From assembly GCA_030614305.1 (NCBI GenBank), contig JAUWKH010000096.1, positions 1 through 6,730 on the forward strand: 6,730 nucleotides of DNA, written 5' to 3'. Position 1 is the first letter of the stretch. Each line of letters begins with the position of its first letter. This DNA comes from Bacteroidota bacterium (lineage in GTDB: Bacteria; Bacteroidota; Bacteroidia; Bacteroidales; JADFUO01). This document shows, piece after piece, positions 6,723-6,730 of the stretch. The notes below the pieces were generated by a model that saw only the letters and a program-made list of their open reading frames with translations, was not told the origin of the DNA and made no database searches. The translations under genes and the position numbers were made by a program.

Positions 6723-6730
6723 AAAATAAA

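Overview
The window looks like a chromosomal segment from an AT-rich member of the Bacteroidota. The evidence is that starts are preceded by A/T-rich leaders without usable Shine-Dalgarno sequences, that intergenic gaps carry TAnnTTTG-type -7 promoter words, and that the predicted proteins read like Bacteroidota versions of their families. Genus-level placement is not possible from the sequence alone. All protein assignments come from motif reading by eye, without a database search.

Layout. (1) Positions 1-1103, minus strand: phosphoglycerate kinase (pgk), entering from the left edge and lacking only its C-terminal tail. (2) Positions 1104-1227: a divergent promoter region, with one TAAATTTG on each strand arranged as an inverted repeat. 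(3) Positions 1228-4049, plus strand: trkA and trkH, 17 bases apart. Together they encode a complete Trk/Ktr-type potassium uptake system (cytosolic nucleotide-binding regulator plus membrane channel subunit). (4) Positions 4081-5415: a MATE-family multidrug/cation antiporter that starts with TTG 31 bases after trkH and is probably cotranscribed with it. (5) Positions 5416-5523: a boundary segment with two identical 15-base palindromes, a further repeat-like motif and a possible promoter. (6) Positions 5524-6327: cas6, the CRISPR RNA-processing endoribonuclease. (7) Positions 6345-6722: a small, acidic, tryptophan-rich protein of unknown function, 17 bases behind cas6 and probably in the same operon.

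Functionally, the left five-sixths is housekeeping and ion-transport material: glycolysis, K+ uptake and efflux. The right end is the beginning of a defence locus. Cas6 is present, but no effector, adaptation gene or CRISPR array lies inside the window, so any remainder is expected to the right. The item most worth following is the unrecognised protein inserted directly after cas6, where a Cas effector subunit would normally be expected. No gene-free stretch exceeds 124 bases.
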